DNA of 64,000 nucleotides from Enterococcus sp. BWB1-3 (GCF_016745275.1 NZ_JADOEP010000017.1:28054-92053), one strand, 5' to 3'. Positions 1 through 9,212 are shown, counted from the first letter of the stretch. Translations and numbers: made by a program. The notes: a model not told the origin generated them from the letters alone.

Positions 1-341
1 CGAAGGATAAAGCTGCCCGAATCACTTACCACAGTCAGGAGCTCTCCATTTATGTCAGGTCTGGGAAAATCGTCCAGCTCCTGATAAATAAGATATGATT
101 CCTGTCGTGCCTTTTTCTGATCACTGTTTTTTATTGACACCTGAAAATTTACATTATAGTATCTGGAATGATCTAAAAAACGAATTTCTGTTTCTGATGG
201 TTCATCCAAAATAGCTATACCTTTCTCCTGATTTGTCAATGGTCGAAAAATAATTTCTTTTTCTCCCTGCTTGTTCAGACTTGCTGAATCAATATCCAGC
301 TGCTTCAATAAATATTCAGCAATTTTCTCATAAAAGTCCAT
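1..341 (-). CDS. Phage minor capsid / tail-terminator-like protein (3' end outside window)
   Basis: The reading frame begins at an ATG at 341 and stays open to the window edge, giving about 113 residues of an incomplete protein. It starts MDFYEKIAEYLL. Later residues (RYYNVNFQVSIKN, then a short acidic stretch and SDSGSFIL) resemble the minor capsid or tail-completion proteins of lactococcal and enterococcal siphophages, which finish the head-tail junction. The family call is from memory of the pattern. It lies on the same strand as the ArpU-type regulator at 632-1072, which fits a prophage late region. The terminase, portal and head genes expected between the two are absent, so the prophage looks deleted. 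Confidence 0.5.
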   Translation of the reverse strand, partial: MDFYEKIAEYLLKQLDIDSASLNKQGEKEIIFRPLTNQEKGIAILDEPSETEIRFLDHSRYYNVNFQVSIKNSDQKKARQESYLIYQELDDFPRPDINGELLTVVSDSGSFIL

Positions 342-494
342 CTCTTGTTTCCCAACTGCAGATACGGTTCTTTTGAATAAATACCTATACGTCTTTTTGG
401 ATGCTTTTCGTATATTGCTTTATTCAACAGAAAATTTATCCTCATTCTTTTTATGCTTTTCTTATTCGTTGTTCATAAATAATGTGTCAAAAAC

Positions 495-599
495 CTATCT
501 ACAGATGAACAGTTCCTTCATTTTTGGGCTTCCAAAAATGTCTTCTTCTGTTCCTTTAGGATCCTCCTTTCTCCCGACCAATCCGGCGCCGGTTCTCAT
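495..599 (-). CDS. Small ORF, possible truncated phage gene
   Basis: A 34-codon frame starts with MRTGAGLVGRKED and ends with KELFICR. It lies between the ArpU-type gene and the capsid-like gene on the same strand. The composition (GRKEDPKGTEEDIFG) looks coding, but there is no clear ribosome site and I know no matching family. It may be what is left of a gene truncated when the prophage lost its packaging region. Confidence 0.28.
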   Translation of the reverse strand: MRTGAGLVGRKEDPKGTEEDIFGSPKMKELFICR

Positions 600-631
600 C
601 GGTAAATTAAGTCTATACCCAAAAGGCGATT

Positions 632-1072
632 TTAAACTTTCACTTTACTACCAGAAGACCCTTGCTTTACTTTCACCAGTTGTCCCTCATCGTAAGATTC
701 AGCAAAATGCAACAGCGCTCCATCCAGCTCCCGGTAAAATTTACTTTCACTTATATGGTAGTTTAAAGACAGAGCAACATTTGTCTCCTTATTATTTATA
801 TATTTGTCATAGATCAGCCGACGTTCAAATGCAGATAATTTATTAATCGCCGAAGCAATTTGCTTTAGTTCAACCTCTGCCAAAATTTTTCTTTCAACAA
901 CCTGTTCTTCCTTATGGTTCTTTTCATCCTCACCTAAGTCAAAATAATAACTTGCCGTAACTTTAGGTAGTTTTTCAGTTCTTGCCAACCGACTCAACTG
1001 AGAAAAAGTCCGCAATGTCAGACGGGCATTTTGTTTCGTTTTTTTCTTATCAATTTCGGGGAAAATTAACAT
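632..1072 (-). CDS. ArpU-family phage late-gene transcriptional regulator
   Basis: This 146-residue protein begins MLIFPEIDKKKTKQNARLTL, typical of ArpU-type proteins, which are sigma-like regulators of late genes in enterococcal and streptococcal prophages. The centre (KLSAFERRLIYDKYI, then SLNYHISESKFYRELDGAL) reads as a region-4-like helix-turn-helix. Length fits the family. In intact prophages this gene is the last of the early region and is followed by terminase genes. Here it is followed by a 34-codon fragment and then a capsid-like gene, so a large deletion is likely and its target promoter may be gone. Confidence 0.8.
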   Translation of the reverse strand: MLIFPEIDKKKTKQNARLTLRTFSQLSRLARTEKLPKVTASYYFDLGEDEKNHKEEQVVERKILAEVELKQIASAINKLSAFERRLIYDKYINNKETNVALSLNYHISESKFYRELDGALLHFAESYDEGQLVKVKQGSSGSKVKV

Positions 1073-1341
1073 AACTTATATCTCCTTTAACTTATTTTTA
1101 GAACCAAGCTCAATGAATCTACTGTCAACATATAATTGAATCAGCTCTTTAACCGTAAATCTTCAATTCCAATAAATTTTTTTAGAAATTAGAAAGTATT
1201 ATCTTCTTTACTTATCTACTATAACCGCTCTTATATACTCAATTTTCCTGATTTTTTCCGTTTTTTCTCTCTATTCAGAATATCCAAATAAAAAACAAGG
1301 TTTGAAATCATTAAGACTATATGTAACTTCTGAATTTAAAA

Positions 1342-1390
1342 TAAATAAAGCCTGATTTTGACAGGAGCACTCAAAATAGGGCTTTATTGT
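1342..1390. terminator. Long inverted repeat (possible bidirectional terminator)
   Basis: Arms AATAAAGCC and GGCTTTATT continue inward through a near-complementary TGATTTTGA / TCAAAATA stretch around a nine-base loop. It lies between the prophage remnant and the acetyltransferase relic. It could be a terminator or the end of a lost element. Confidence 0.4.
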
Positions 1391-1440
1391 ATAAAAAATT
1401 TTAAGATAAACGGAAAAATACTTAGCTGCAATTCTGTTTC

Positions 1441-1700
1441 TTTGCTTCCTACTTTATTCACTTTACATGGATTCCCAACTGCCACACTCTGTACCGATAT
1501 AGACTTGGTCACAATATTTTCTAATCCACCACATGATCTCCAATCGCAACTCTAGGCATAATACTAATATTCTTGCCAATCTAAACATAATTTCCAATTG
1601 CTACAGGGACCGACTGGACCATTAGGGTTAGAGGAGTTTTTCTGGAAAATCTTTTTTCTGCCTTCATCGGGTGAGGTACTGTACAAATATATCCCCCGAG
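1441..1700 (-). pseudogene. Hexapeptide-repeat acetyltransferase remnant (maltose/galactoside O-acetyltransferase type)
   Basis: On the minus strand successive frames read ICTVPHPMKAEKR, then VAIGNYV (stop) IGKNISIMPRVAIGDHVV, then after a frameshift ENIVTKSISVQSVAVGNPCKV. This order (H-P-M near the acetyl-CoA site, the left-handed beta-helix I-G-x-x repeats, and the closing VAVGNP motif) is that of maltose/galactoside acetyltransferases. Stops and shifts show it is dead. The N-terminal third is missing. No functional copy is visible nearby. Confidence 0.6.
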
Positions 1701-2055
1701 GTCAATTAATGAATAAATTGACCGTAATCAACATAAAAAAGGACAGAAATATGTATATTTTCCCCTAAAGTTTCCAGCATTTTTTCAAGTTCTCTCATAG
1801 CAGCCGTTCACTTTTCATATTAGTTATTAAAATGTTTAAAAAAATAAAATTAATTATTTATAGATTGATATATATTTATATAAACCTATAAATTCCTGCT
1901 GTATTTAAAAGGTTAGGATAAGAACCCTCAGATTAAATACTTAATAGATTCTGCAATGAAATGCAAAAAAGGAGTGAATTTCTCCACTCCAAAAATACTT
2001 TTTTTCAGCTATTCTGTACTTTAGATTCTGCATTTGTTTTTGTTTCAACTATAAA
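1701..2055. other. AT-rich intergenic stretch
   Basis: No convincing gene. It holds the terminator at 1964-1990 and otherwise featureless AT-rich sequence. Confidence 0.5.
1964..1990 (-). terminator. Rho-independent terminator of the two-component operon
   Basis: Read on the minus strand, GGAGTG and CACTCC arms are followed by six T residues. It lies 66 bases past the stop of the Cys/His-rich exported protein gene, the last gene of the operon. Confidence 0.65.
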
Positions 2056-2682
2056 TTAGCGACGATGCCCAGTACCGTGACTGGAAGACTGATTCCCCCC
2101 ATGATGATATCCCCGACCTCTCATAGCTCCATTATGCATGGTATTCTGATTTTGGTTATTTTCTGGGGAATCTCCGGCATTTCTCTGATTATAATAACTG
2201 CAAGTACCTGCACAATTTGCCGCATGATTTCCTGTTCCATCACAAATACCTGTACCTGGCGGCTGATTTCCCTGAGTCGTACAGCTGCCATCGCAAATTT
2301 CATTCCAATGGCCCATCCCGTTACAGATACCTGCATTTTGAGTCATTGGCTGATTAGCATCTGGTTGAACCAAATCAACAGTTTGTTCAGATTCCTTTCT
2401 ATCAATGGCCGTCAGTCCAGCATTTTCTTCTAATTTAGTTTGCTGTGGAATTGCCTGTTTTGTTGTTTCTGTCTGGACACGTACTGCTTCGTCTCTGCAA
2501 AATGCTATCAAACCGACTGTCTTTCTAGTCAAATTTGCTAATTGTAATCCGGACTTTTCTCGAAAAGCTGCTGCTTCAGCAGAAGATATTGCTGTCTGAC
2601 CATTAACTGTCGGTGCATAAAAGCCTATGAGTAAACACACAATCATTCCAATAACCACCATTAAGCTTGTTCTCTTTTTCAT
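2056..2682 (-). CDS. Exported Cys/His-rich protein of unknown function
   Basis: The 208-residue product has a signal peptide or N-terminal anchor (MKKRTSLMVVIGMIVCLLIG, probable cleavage after VNGQTA). The middle is an acidic Gln-rich linker. The C-terminal half has two related blocks, GICNGMGHWNEICDGSC and GICDGTGNHAANCAGTC, each with the pattern CxGxG-CxGxC, and then a Gly/His/Asn tail ending HRR. The paired Cys blocks and His tail suggest metal binding or disulfides outside the membrane; this is inference. I recognise no family. The gene follows the histidine kinase by 80 bases on the same strand, so it is probably in the operon and may be the output or accessory sensor of that system. Confidence 0.7.
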   Translation of the reverse strand: MKKRTSLMVVIGMIVCLLIGFYAPTVNGQTAISSAEAAAFREKSGLQLANLTRKTVGLIAFCRDEAVRVQTETTKQAIPQQTKLEENAGLTAIDRKESEQTVDLVQPDANQPMTQNAGICNGMGHWNEICDGSCTTQGNQPPGTGICDGTGNHAANCAGTCSYYNQRNAGDSPENNQNQNTMHNGAMRGRGYHHGGNQSSSHGTGHRR

Positions 2683-2762
2683 TTTTCCTCACCTCATTTC
2701 TCTATCTACTTTACAGTGTAAAAAGAAGTTATGGCAGAAGTGTGACAAAAGAGCCGGCTTTT

Positions 2763-4241
2763 TCAACGGGTGTTCTCTATTGGTAAATAAAAAGTAACGA
2801 CGACCTGGCATCCAGACTCATTGTCAATGGTAATTTCTCCCGAATGCCGTTGGATGATTTGCTGACAAATAGCCAGTCCCAAGCCTGTTCCCTCTTCTGA
2901 ATTTATGCGGTTTCCTCTGTGAAACGTTTCAAATAACGCCTGAGAATCTATAGGGGTTATAGAGCCGCTTTGATTTTTGAGTTTAAAACAAAGCTGATTC
3001 TTAATCTTTTCGATACTTAACAGAATTTCTGAATTATTATTGCTGTATTTATTTGCGTTGTCCAATAAATTTTTCATCAGCTGAGTAAGCCGGACGTGAT
3101 CTCCATAAATGTAGACAGGCTCTGTCAATTGATTGTCTATCTTTAATACCTGGCCTTTCTCCTTCAATTTCCAACGGTAAGCTCTGACTGCATCCTCTAT
3201 AATTTCAAGAGGATCAACACTTTCCATATTTAAACTAAATTCTACAGATTGAAGTCTGCTTAATTCCAATAGATCATTGACCAGCCGTTCTAAACACCCT
3301 GCTTCTTTCAGCAATTGCTGATGATATAGTTTCAGTTCTTTCTGAGAAGTAACTAATTCATCCGTCAAAGCTTCCAGAGAGCTCTTCATCACCATTACTG
3401 GCGTTCTTAATTCATGAGAAATTTGTGAAAGAAATTCTTTTTCTCCCCGTATTTTATTTTCCTGCTCATTTTTTGCCTGCTCAAGTCGCTTACTTAAAAT
3501 AGACAGTCGTTCAGCCAGTTCATTCAGTTCATCTTCTGTTTGGAACTTTAAAGCCGGAGGATACTTTTCATTAATTAATGCATCTGTATAGTTCTCCATC
3601 TCTCTGATTGGTGAAACAAAGTCTCTGGCCAGTCTGATCAACAGCAGAATACTGATAAATAAAGCGATGAGCATACTGATAAGTAAAATTAAATAACCAT
3701 TTGCCTGATTCTGATGAATACTGGCAACATCGGAGTACATCACAACAATGCCGACCACTTGATTTTCCACAAGAATGGGCAACACCATCGTGATCGAAGA
3801 TAATTGAAACAGACCTCCTTCTTTAATGGAAGCTGAGCTCTTGCTTAAATACACGCTTTCAATCAACTGATCGGCTGCTTCAGGCAACTCCTGATCTGTT
3901 GTATTTCCATGGTGACTATTTAGAAGCGCTTGCTTATTTTGATCAACTACCCAGACATAGTCTCCGGCAATTTGATTAATAAAATTCAAATAAGTACCAT
4001 AACCCATCATCCCATTATGATTGTTTTGACTACTGCCCATTCTGGAAGAAAGTGTTTCTCCTGAAAAGTAATCAGCCAAGGTATTTTGAATGATTTCTCC
4101 TCTGTGACTTACTTCTTCCATATGGAGATCCTCGGTCTGCTTTGAAAAAATGACAGCAAACAACACTCCGATCATTATAGTCATCATAATTAGCAATGTG
4201 GAAACCAATCGAATGAGACGGCCTAATATACTTTTTTTCAT
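2763..4241 (-). CDS. Sensor histidine kinase (EnvZ/PhoR-like architecture)
   Basis: The 492-residue membrane kinase has transmembrane segments at about 10-32 and 182-203 flanking a 150-residue extracytoplasmic sensor. HAMP follows (about 204-256), then the HisKA box with the phospho-accepting His near residue 276 in SHELRTP, the N box NLLDNANKYS and the G box GTGLGLAI. It autophosphorylates and passes phosphate to the response regulator gene just upstream; the two overlap by four bases (ATGA), so translation is coupled. The sensor holds Asn/His/Met-rich loops (NNHNGMM, NSHHGN), which might bind metal; the signal is not known. Confidence 0.9.
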   Translation of the reverse strand: MKKSILGRLIRLVSTLLIMMTIMIGVLFAVIFSKQTEDLHMEEVSHRGEIIQNTLADYFSGETLSSRMGSSQNNHNGMMGYGTYLNFINQIAGDYVWVVDQNKQALLNSHHGNTTDQELPEAADQLIESVYLSKSSASIKEGGLFQLSSITMVLPILVENQVVGIVVMYSDVASIHQNQANGYLILLISMLIALFISILLLIRLARDFVSPIREMENYTDALINEKYPPALKFQTEDELNELAERLSILSKRLEQAKNEQENKIRGEKEFLSQISHELRTPVMVMKSSLEALTDELVTSQKELKLYHQQLLKEAGCLERLVNDLLELSRLQSVEFSLNMESVDPLEIIEDAVRAYRWKLKEKGQVLKIDNQLTEPVYIYGDHVRLTQLMKNLLDNANKYSNNNSEILLSIEKIKNQLCFKLKNQSGSITPIDSQALFETFHRGNRINSEEGTGLGLAICQQIIQRHSGEITIDNESGCQVVVTFYLPIENTR

Positions 4242-4921
4242 TCCATCACCTCAAGCGCATACCCTTCTCCCCAAATCGTTTTTATTTTACAGGAAGAACC
4301 CGCTGTTTTCAGCTTCATTCTCAATCGCTTAATATGACTGTCAACAGTTCTCGGATCACCATAATAATCCATTCCCCAAGCACTGTCCAAAAGATTCTCT
4401 CTTGTGAACACCTTCTTTGGATATTGAAGAAACAAGATTAAAAGCTCAAATTCCTTCTTAGTCAGAATAACTTTTGAATGACCTATCTTTATTTCTTTTG
4501 TCTTTTGATCAATAAAAATATTGCCATAAAAAAGAGCTGAATCCACAGTATTTTTTTCAAAATCAATTCTTCTCAGCAATGCCTTTATTCGTGCAACTAC
4601 TTCCTTAGGTGAAAAAGGCTTCACAATATAATCATCTGCACCAATCTCCAAGCCAAGAATCCGATCTGCATCTTCAGACTTTGCAGTAATCATAATAATC
4701 GGCACAATAGAGGTCCTTCGAATTTTTTTACAGATGGTAAAACCATCAACATTTGGAAGCATAATGTCCAGCAAAATCAGATCTGCAGGCTCAGTTGGAA
4801 ATAAATCCAATGCCTCTTTTCCATCATAAATATGCTTCGTTTCATACCCTTCCTTTTGCAGATATTTTTCCAGAACATCAACAATTTGATGGTTATCTTC
4901 AATAATCAAAATCTTTTGCAT
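4238..4921 (-). CDS. OmpR/PhoB-family response regulator
   Basis: From the chosen start the protein reads MQKILIIEDN. It has a receiver domain (phospho-acceptor Asp in LILLDIMLPNVDG, conserved Lys in IVKPFSP) and a C-terminal winged helix with the usual RTVDSHIKRLRMKL helix. About 227 residues, normal for the family. The frame is open 22 codons further upstream, but the ATG at 4921 has a good GGGAG ribosome site and matches the family's N-terminus, so it is preferred. It is the first gene of a three-gene unit with the kinase and the Cys/His-rich exported protein. Confidence 0.93.
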   Translation of the reverse strand: MQKILIIEDNHQIVDVLEKYLQKEGYETKHIYDGKEALDLFPTEPADLILLDIMLPNVDGFTICKKIRRTSIVPIIMITAKSEDADRILGLEIGADDYIVKPFSPKEVVARIKALLRRIDFEKNTVDSALFYGNIFIDQKTKEIKIGHSKVILTKKEFELLILFLQYPKKVFTRENLLDSAWGMDYYGDPRTVDSHIKRLRMKLKTAGSSCKIKTIWGEGYALEVME

Positions 4922-5174
4922 TCGTCTCTCCCTTCTGAAACCCAGTCCTTTTCCTTTCCACTCCAGTAAAACTGCTTTTTTTCTCATTATAGTTGAAAAG
5001 AAGGAGCTTTACATCAGTAACTAGTGAGAATCGATTTCAGTCCTTTCAGATAATTCCGCCCTTGAATAGAAGTAATCCAACATTCCAAATCTTCAACAGC
5101 TTCTTCTCCGCTTTTCTCTTAATAAATCAATTCGATACTTAAACCCAAATAACCAAAATTCTTTTCGTATTTTT

Positions 5175-5313
5175 TGAATTTACCCCCAATTTTTGACACT
5201 AATACAGAAAAGCATTGAACTAACAATATTTCGAAGTATCCTTCATTTATTTAGAAAACAGCTTCTGTAACTGCTGATATAATAGGCTTTTTAGTGAAAA
5301 ACGGGGAAATTCA
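5175..5313. mobile_element. 139-bp IS3-like miniature element, copy 1
   Basis: One of three copies (others at 37340 and 55944). It begins TGAATTTACCCCCAATTTTT and ends with a GGGG-to-TTCA terminus. TG start, CA end and imperfect inverted termini are typical of IS3-family ends. It holds no ORF, so it would depend on a transposase elsewhere. This copy lies just upstream of the promoter of the Rrf2-type gene. Confidence 0.6.
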
Positions 5314-5325
5314 AAGTATTTTTGA

Positions 5326-5354
5326 TTGACAATCATTTACAACTCTAATATTAT
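5326..5354 (+). promoter_or_regulatory. Sigma-A promoter of the Rrf2-methyltransferase genes
   Basis: TTGACA at 5326-5331 and TATTAT at 5349-5354 are separated by 17 bases, 50-70 bases upstream of the Rrf2-type gene. Confidence 0.65.
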
Positions 5355-5423
5355 AGATAAAAAGACTCTTTAATACCTTTTTATCATTTTCACTCATAAT
5401 AACTAATGAAAGTAGTGAACGCA

Positions 5424-5804
5424 ATGAAATACACAAAAGCAACAAACTACGCACTCCACATTATTGCTTATCTAATCAGCAGCAAATCTCAGGAAAAGTC
5501 CTCCATATACACTTTGGCAGAACAGTTCAAGCTTTCTCCCACATATTTGTCCAAAATTTTGACACAACTGACAAAAGCCGGACTGGTCAGTTCGACACCG
5601 GGAGCAAAAGGCGGTTATCAGCTGGCTGCTCCTAAAGAAACGATTTCCTTCCTCGATGTCATTCAGGCAGTTGAGGGAAGAGCACCTCTGCTTGTTTGTG
5701 ATATGTCTGTGAATCACAATTGTGTGATTCAACAAGTTATTACTAATGCTGAAAAGGAAATGAATAACTTTTTAGCTGAAAAAAAGATTATTGATATTCT
5801 TTAA
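5424..5804 (+). CDS. Rrf2-family transcriptional regulator
   Basis: From the ATG at 5424 the protein reads MKYTKATNYALHIIAYL, the standard start of Rrf2 proteins (IscR, NsrR, CymR group). The winged helix-turn-helix includes LAEQFKLSPTYLSKIL and the wing GAKGGYQLA. Only two cysteines lie in the C-terminal part (VCDMSVNHNC), fewer than the three that hold an Fe-S cluster in IscR/NsrR, so cluster binding is doubtful. An alternative in-frame ATG at 5406 adds six residues that do not fit the family. It probably controls itself and the methyltransferase gene 57 bases downstream. Confidence 0.85.
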   Translation: MKYTKATNYALHIIAYLISSKSQEKSSIYTLAEQFKLSPTYLSKILTQLTKAGLVSSTPGAKGGYQLAAPKETISFLDVIQAVEGRAPLLVCDMSVNHNCVIQQVITNAEKEMNNFLAEKKIIDIL

Positions 5805-5861
5805 CCAAGCTGTTTTTTTCAACGATTCATCAAAATCATTTTATTCAAAGGAGATCTATTT

Positions 5862-6437
5862 ATGAATCATTCACATCATCCAACCAATCCTGACTTCTTT
5901 CAAAAAAAAGTTGCCAATCTTGAACAGCATCGCATTGAAACTATTACGTTTGAAGAGATTGCAGCACTCTTGGCTATCCAATCAACAGATAAAATTGCTG
6001 ATTTAGGTGCCGGCACCGGATATTTTACATTTCCACTCGCTGAAATTGCAGAAACCGTTATTGCTGTCGATTTAGATATGCAAATGCTGGCATATATCAA
6101 AGAGAAAATGGAAAATCAGCAAATGTCCAATATTAAACCAGTACATTCTGCTTTGACAAACCTCCCCTTAGAAAATCATTCTGTTGATAAAGCCTTGGCT
6201 TCAATTGCCTTGCATGAAATTCCGGAGCTTTCTCAGGCACTGGATGAAATTAAACGTATCCTAAAGTCAGGCGGTTATTTTCTTTGTGTGGAAATTGAAA
6301 GAGATGTGACGGGCACTCATAACCATCCCCGAATCACACAGGAAGAAATGAGGAAGTATCTGTTGGAAGCTGGTTTTACAATTATCGATGAAAGAATTCC
6401 AACTAAAGGAATTTACGCCATTACTGCACAAATCTGA
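5862..6437 (+). CDS. Class I SAM-dependent methyltransferase
   Basis: This 191-residue protein carries the class I SAM-binding motif DLGAGTGYFTFPLA, the acidic strand VIAVDLD, and the post-motif ALASIALHEIPE and LKSGGYFLCVEIE. It belongs to the broad Methyltransf_11/UbiE-like group; the acceptor is unknown. A His-rich N-terminus (MNHSHHPTNPDFF) is similar to that of small methyltransferases often found beside Rrf2 or metal-stress regulators. The start has a strong AAAGGAG site. It probably forms an operon with the Rrf2-type gene. Confidence 0.85.
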   Translation: MNHSHHPTNPDFFQKKVANLEQHRIETITFEEIAALLAIQSTDKIADLGAGTGYFTFPLAEIAETVIAVDLDMQMLAYIKEKMENQQMSNIKPVHSALTNLPLENHSVDKALASIALHEIPELSQALDEIKRILKSGGYFLCVEIERDVTGTHNHPRITQEEMRKYLLEAGFTIIDERIPTKGIYAITAQI

Positions 6438-6443
6438 CAAATT

Positions 6444-6477
6444 AGAAAAACAGACTATTATGTCAAGCTGTTTTTTA
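6444..6477 (+). terminator. Terminator after the methyltransferase gene
   Basis: AAAACAG and CTGTTTT arms are followed by T residues, a few bases past the stop codon at 6437. Confidence 0.5.
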
Positions 6478-6557
6478 TTATAATCGAGCTAAGCAGACTG
6501 CATTCTGATTGCTTCAATTAAATAAATAGTCAGAGAACGGAAAAGGATGGATGACAA

Positions 6558-6950
6558 ATGAAAACAGCAAGAATCAGCAGTATCATTGATTTGACCGAAG
6601 GCGGTTGTAATGCCTGCGGAATTATAAAATGTGAGTCCTATACACTGACAATGGACGGTTTGGAGACACCTTTGGAGGAATTAACAGTGAGTACACTTGT
6701 CATGACTCTGGCTCTGAAAAGTGGTTTTAAACAGGAAATGAAGATGGCGCTTCTTGATGACTATATTTCTTTTACAAAAGGAGATCTTGAGGTGAAACTG
6801 TTTGAAGATTATGATCGACTCACTTATAAAAGTGCAGCTGCAGAAATGAACACACGGGATCGTATTGCAGATACACAAGAATTAACAGAGACAGCAAATA
6901 ATATTCTGACTACTCTGTTTCAAATAGAAGCTATTGCTTTTGAGTATTAA
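6558..6950 (+). CDS. Conserved-looking protein of unknown function
   Basis: The 130-residue soluble protein begins MKTARISSIIDLTEGGCNACGI and has three Cys close together (GCNACGIIKC). The remainder is mixed alpha/beta with acidic character and no membrane segment. I do not recognise a family. A ribosome-like AAAAGGATGGATGAC stretch precedes the start, and a strong terminator follows, so it is a single transcribed gene. The Cys triplet could bind a metal, but there is no further support. Confidence 0.7.
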   Translation: MKTARISSIIDLTEGGCNACGIIKCESYTLTMDGLETPLEELTVSTLVMTLALKSGFKQEMKMALLDDYISFTKGDLEVKLFEDYDRLTYKSAAAEMNTRDRIADTQELTETANNILTTLFQIEAIAFEY

Positions 6951-6971
6951 ATACGTCCTTAAGCTATTTAT

Positions 6972-7004
6972 TGATCGACATCCTTTTGTCGATCTTTTTT
7001 TGTA
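6972..7004 (+). terminator. Terminator after the 6558 gene
   Basis: GATCGACA and TGTCGATC arms around CCTTT are followed by seven T residues. Confidence 0.8.
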
Positions 7005-7028
7005 AAACTTTTTCTCTAGAGAGCAAAA

Positions 7029-7076
7029 GGAAGGCATCTTTATCTGAAAATCACTTTCCAGATAAAGACACCTTCC
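7029..7076 (-). terminator. Terminator of ahpCF
   Basis: On the minus strand, GGAAGGTGTCTTTATCTG pairs with CAGATAAAGATGCCTTCC and is followed by TTTTG. It lies about 30 bases past the ahpF stop. Confidence 0.75.
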
Positions 7077-7107
7077 TTAATTATTCAGTTATTTATTTTT
7101 TTCTATG

Positions 7108-8637
7108 TTAGTTGCGAATCATATAGTCAAATGCTCCTAAAGCAGCCGTTGCCCCTGATCCCATAGAAATAATAATTTGTTTATAAGCGCTGTCAGTACA
7201 ATCACCTGCTGCAAATACCCCCGGCAAACTTGTTGCACCGCGTTTGTCAACAACGATTTCACCCATTCTTGTAAGCTCCAGTGTATCTCCAAGCCAATCT
7301 GTATTTGGAACCAGACCAATCAGCACAAAGACACCTTGAACCTCCAGATGAACTTCTTCATTAGTTTCACGATCTGCATACGTAATACCATTTACTTTAT
7401 CTGTACCCGTGATTTCCTTCGTCTGAACATTTTTCAAGACAGTTACGTTTGGTAATGAGTATAAACGATCCTGAAGCACTTGATCTGCTTTCAATTCAGG
7501 CATAAATTCAAGAACAGTAACATGTTTTACTACTCCAGCCAAATCAATAGCCGCTTCGATTCCAGAGTTTCCTCCACCAATAACGGCAATATCTTTGCCT
7601 TCAAATAACGGACCATCACAGTGCGGACAGTAAGCCACACCTTTGTTCTTAAATTCCTGCTCACCGGGAACACCAACATTACGCCAACGGGCACCTGTTG
7701 CAAGAATAGCCGTTTTACTTTTCAGAACCGCTCCGTTTTCAAGGGTTACCTCAACAAAATCTTTTTTCTCCAATTTAGCCGTTCGCTGAGATTTCATCAC
7801 ATCTATAGGATATTCATTCACATGCTCTTCTACCTGAGCCATCAGCTTCGGACCTTCTGTATATTTTGTTCCAATAACATTTTCAATCCCCAGTGTTTCC
7901 AGAACCTGTCCGCCAAATGTTTCAGCAACAAGACCGGTACGGATTCCTTTGCGGGCAGCGTAAATAGCTGCGCTGGCTCCGGCAGGTCCTCCTCCGATAA
8001 CCAAAACATCATAAGGATCTTTCTCTTCAAATTCAGAAGCATCTGCCGGACCGGCAGCTTTTTCAAGAATCTGTTCAATCGTCATACGTCCGCTTGAGAA
8101 TTCTTCCCCATTTAACAAGACAGTCGGTACAGCCATGATTCCTTTAGCTTCCACTTCCTCTTTAAACATACCGCCTTCAACCATTGTATGTGAAATTTTA
8201 GGATTCACAACACTCATGATATTCAGTGCCTGAACAACATCCGGACAGTTATGACAAGTCAAACTCACATACGTTTCAAAATGCAGTTCCTTGTCAATGC
8301 TTTGAATCTGTTTGATTATTTTCTCATCAACCTTAGGCGCACGTCCGCTGACCTGCAGTAAAGCAAGAACCAGAGAAGTAAACTCATGTCCTAAAGGAAG
8401 TCCTGCAAAAGCAACACCGCTTCCTCCATCTGCACGATCGACAGCAAAGCTTGGGGTTTTATCAAGCTGAACTTTTTCCATGGAAATTTTTGGAGACATT
8501 GAAACAATTTCTTCAACAAGTTCCAGCACTTTTTGAGAATTTTCATCAGAACCGATGCTTGCTTTCAACACAATATTATTTTCTAAAAGCTCAAGATATT
8601 GAGCCAATTGACCTTTAATTTCTGTATCTAACGCCAT
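7108..8637 (-). CDS. ahpF: Alkyl hydroperoxide reductase subunit F
   Basis: The 509-residue flavoprotein passes electrons from NADH to the peroxiredoxin AhpC. The N-terminal tandem thioredoxin-like region has its active CHNC pair at about C128/C131. The thioredoxin-reductase-like part has the FAD motif [12 protein letters not shown], the redox pair CPHC at about C337/C340, and the NAD motif [12 protein letters not shown]. Length is normal. It follows ahpC by 11 bases on the same strand, so the two are cotranscribed from the PerR-boxed promoter at 9313-9380. Confidence 0.97.
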   Translation of the reverse strand: MALDTEIKGQLAQYLELLENNIVLKASIGSDENSQKVLELVEEIVSMSPKISMEKVQLDKTPSFAVDRADGGSGVAFAGLPLGHEFTSLVLALLQVSGRAPKVDEKIIKQIQSIDKELHFETYVSLTCHNCPDVVQALNIMSVVNPKISHTMVEGGMFKEEVEAKGIMAVPTVLLNGEEFSSGRMTIEQILEKAAGPADASEFEEKDPYDVLVIGGGPAGASAAIYAARKGIRTGLVAETFGGQVLETLGIENVIGTKYTEGPKLMAQVEEHVNEYPIDVMKSQRTAKLEKKDFVEVTLENGAVLKSKTAILATGARWRNVGVPGEQEFKNKGVAYCPHCDGPLFEGKDIAVIGGGNSGIEAAIDLAGVVKHVTVLEFMPELKADQVLQDRLYSLPNVTVLKNVQTKEITGTDKVNGITYADRETNEEVHLEVQGVFVLIGLVPNTDWLGDTLELTRMGEIVVDKRGATSLPGVFAAGDCTDSAYKQIIISMGSGATAALGAFDYMIRN

Positions 8638-8648
8638 TTGAATCCTCC

Positions 8649-9212
8649 TTAAATTTTACCTACAAGATCAAGGCTAGGCTTCAGAGTTTCTTCGCCCTCT
8701 TTCCATTTTGCAGGACAAACTTCACCTGGATTTTTACGTACGTATTGTGCAGCTTTAACTTTATCGATCATAATACTTGCATCGCGACCGATGCCGTCTG
8801 CATTGATTTCCACTGTTTGAACCACGCCATCAGGATCAACAAGGAATGTTCCACGTTGTGACAGCCCTTCCTCTTCATCCAATACATCAAAAATACGAGA
8901 AATCTTTTGACTTGGGTCACCAATCATAATGTATTCAATTTTACCAATCGCTTCTGATTGGTCATGCCAGCCTTTATGAACAAAATGAGTATCTGTAGAA
9001 ACAGAATAAACTTCTACGCCCAGTTCTTTCAATGCTTTGTACTGATCCTGTAAATCTTCCAGTTCGGTAGGGCAGACAAAAGAAAAGTCAGCAGGATAAA
9101 AACAGAAAATGCTCCACTGACCTTTTAAATCTTCAGAAGATACATCGATAAATTCCCCCTGATGATACGCTTTTGCAGTAAATGCTTCAACTTCTTTTCC
9201 AATTAATGACAT
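8649..9212 (-). CDS. ahpC: Alkyl hydroperoxide reductase subunit C (typical 2-Cys peroxiredoxin)
   Basis: From the chosen start the product is 187 residues, [11 protein letters not shown], the usual length. The peroxidatic Cys47 is in FSFVCPTE and the resolving Cys166 in GEVCPAKW. It reduces hydrogen peroxide, organic peroxides and peroxynitrite and is recycled by AhpF. The frame extends 22 codons upstream, but the ATG at 9212 is preceded by GGAGG and matches the family. First gene of the ahpC-ahpF operon. Confidence 0.97.
   Translation of the reverse strand: MSLIGKEVEAFTAKAYHQGEFIDVSSEDLKGQWSIFCFYPADFSFVCPTELEDLQDQYKALKELGVEVYSVSTDTHFVHKGWHDQSEAIGKIEYIMIGDPSQKISRIFDVLDEEEGLSQRGTFLVDPDGVVQTVEINADGIGRDASIMIDKVKAAQYVRKNPGEVCPAKWKEGEETLKPSLDLVGKI

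Noticed and set aside
373..846. Plus-strand ORF of 157 codons
   Set aside because: Partly antisense to the ArpU-type gene and low in coding quality.
1358..1555. 65-codon plus-strand ORF
   Set aside because: Antisense to the acetyltransferase relic; the minus strand has the recognisable motifs.
7177..8097. ORFs opposite ahpF
   Set aside because: Shadows of the ahpF coding sequence.
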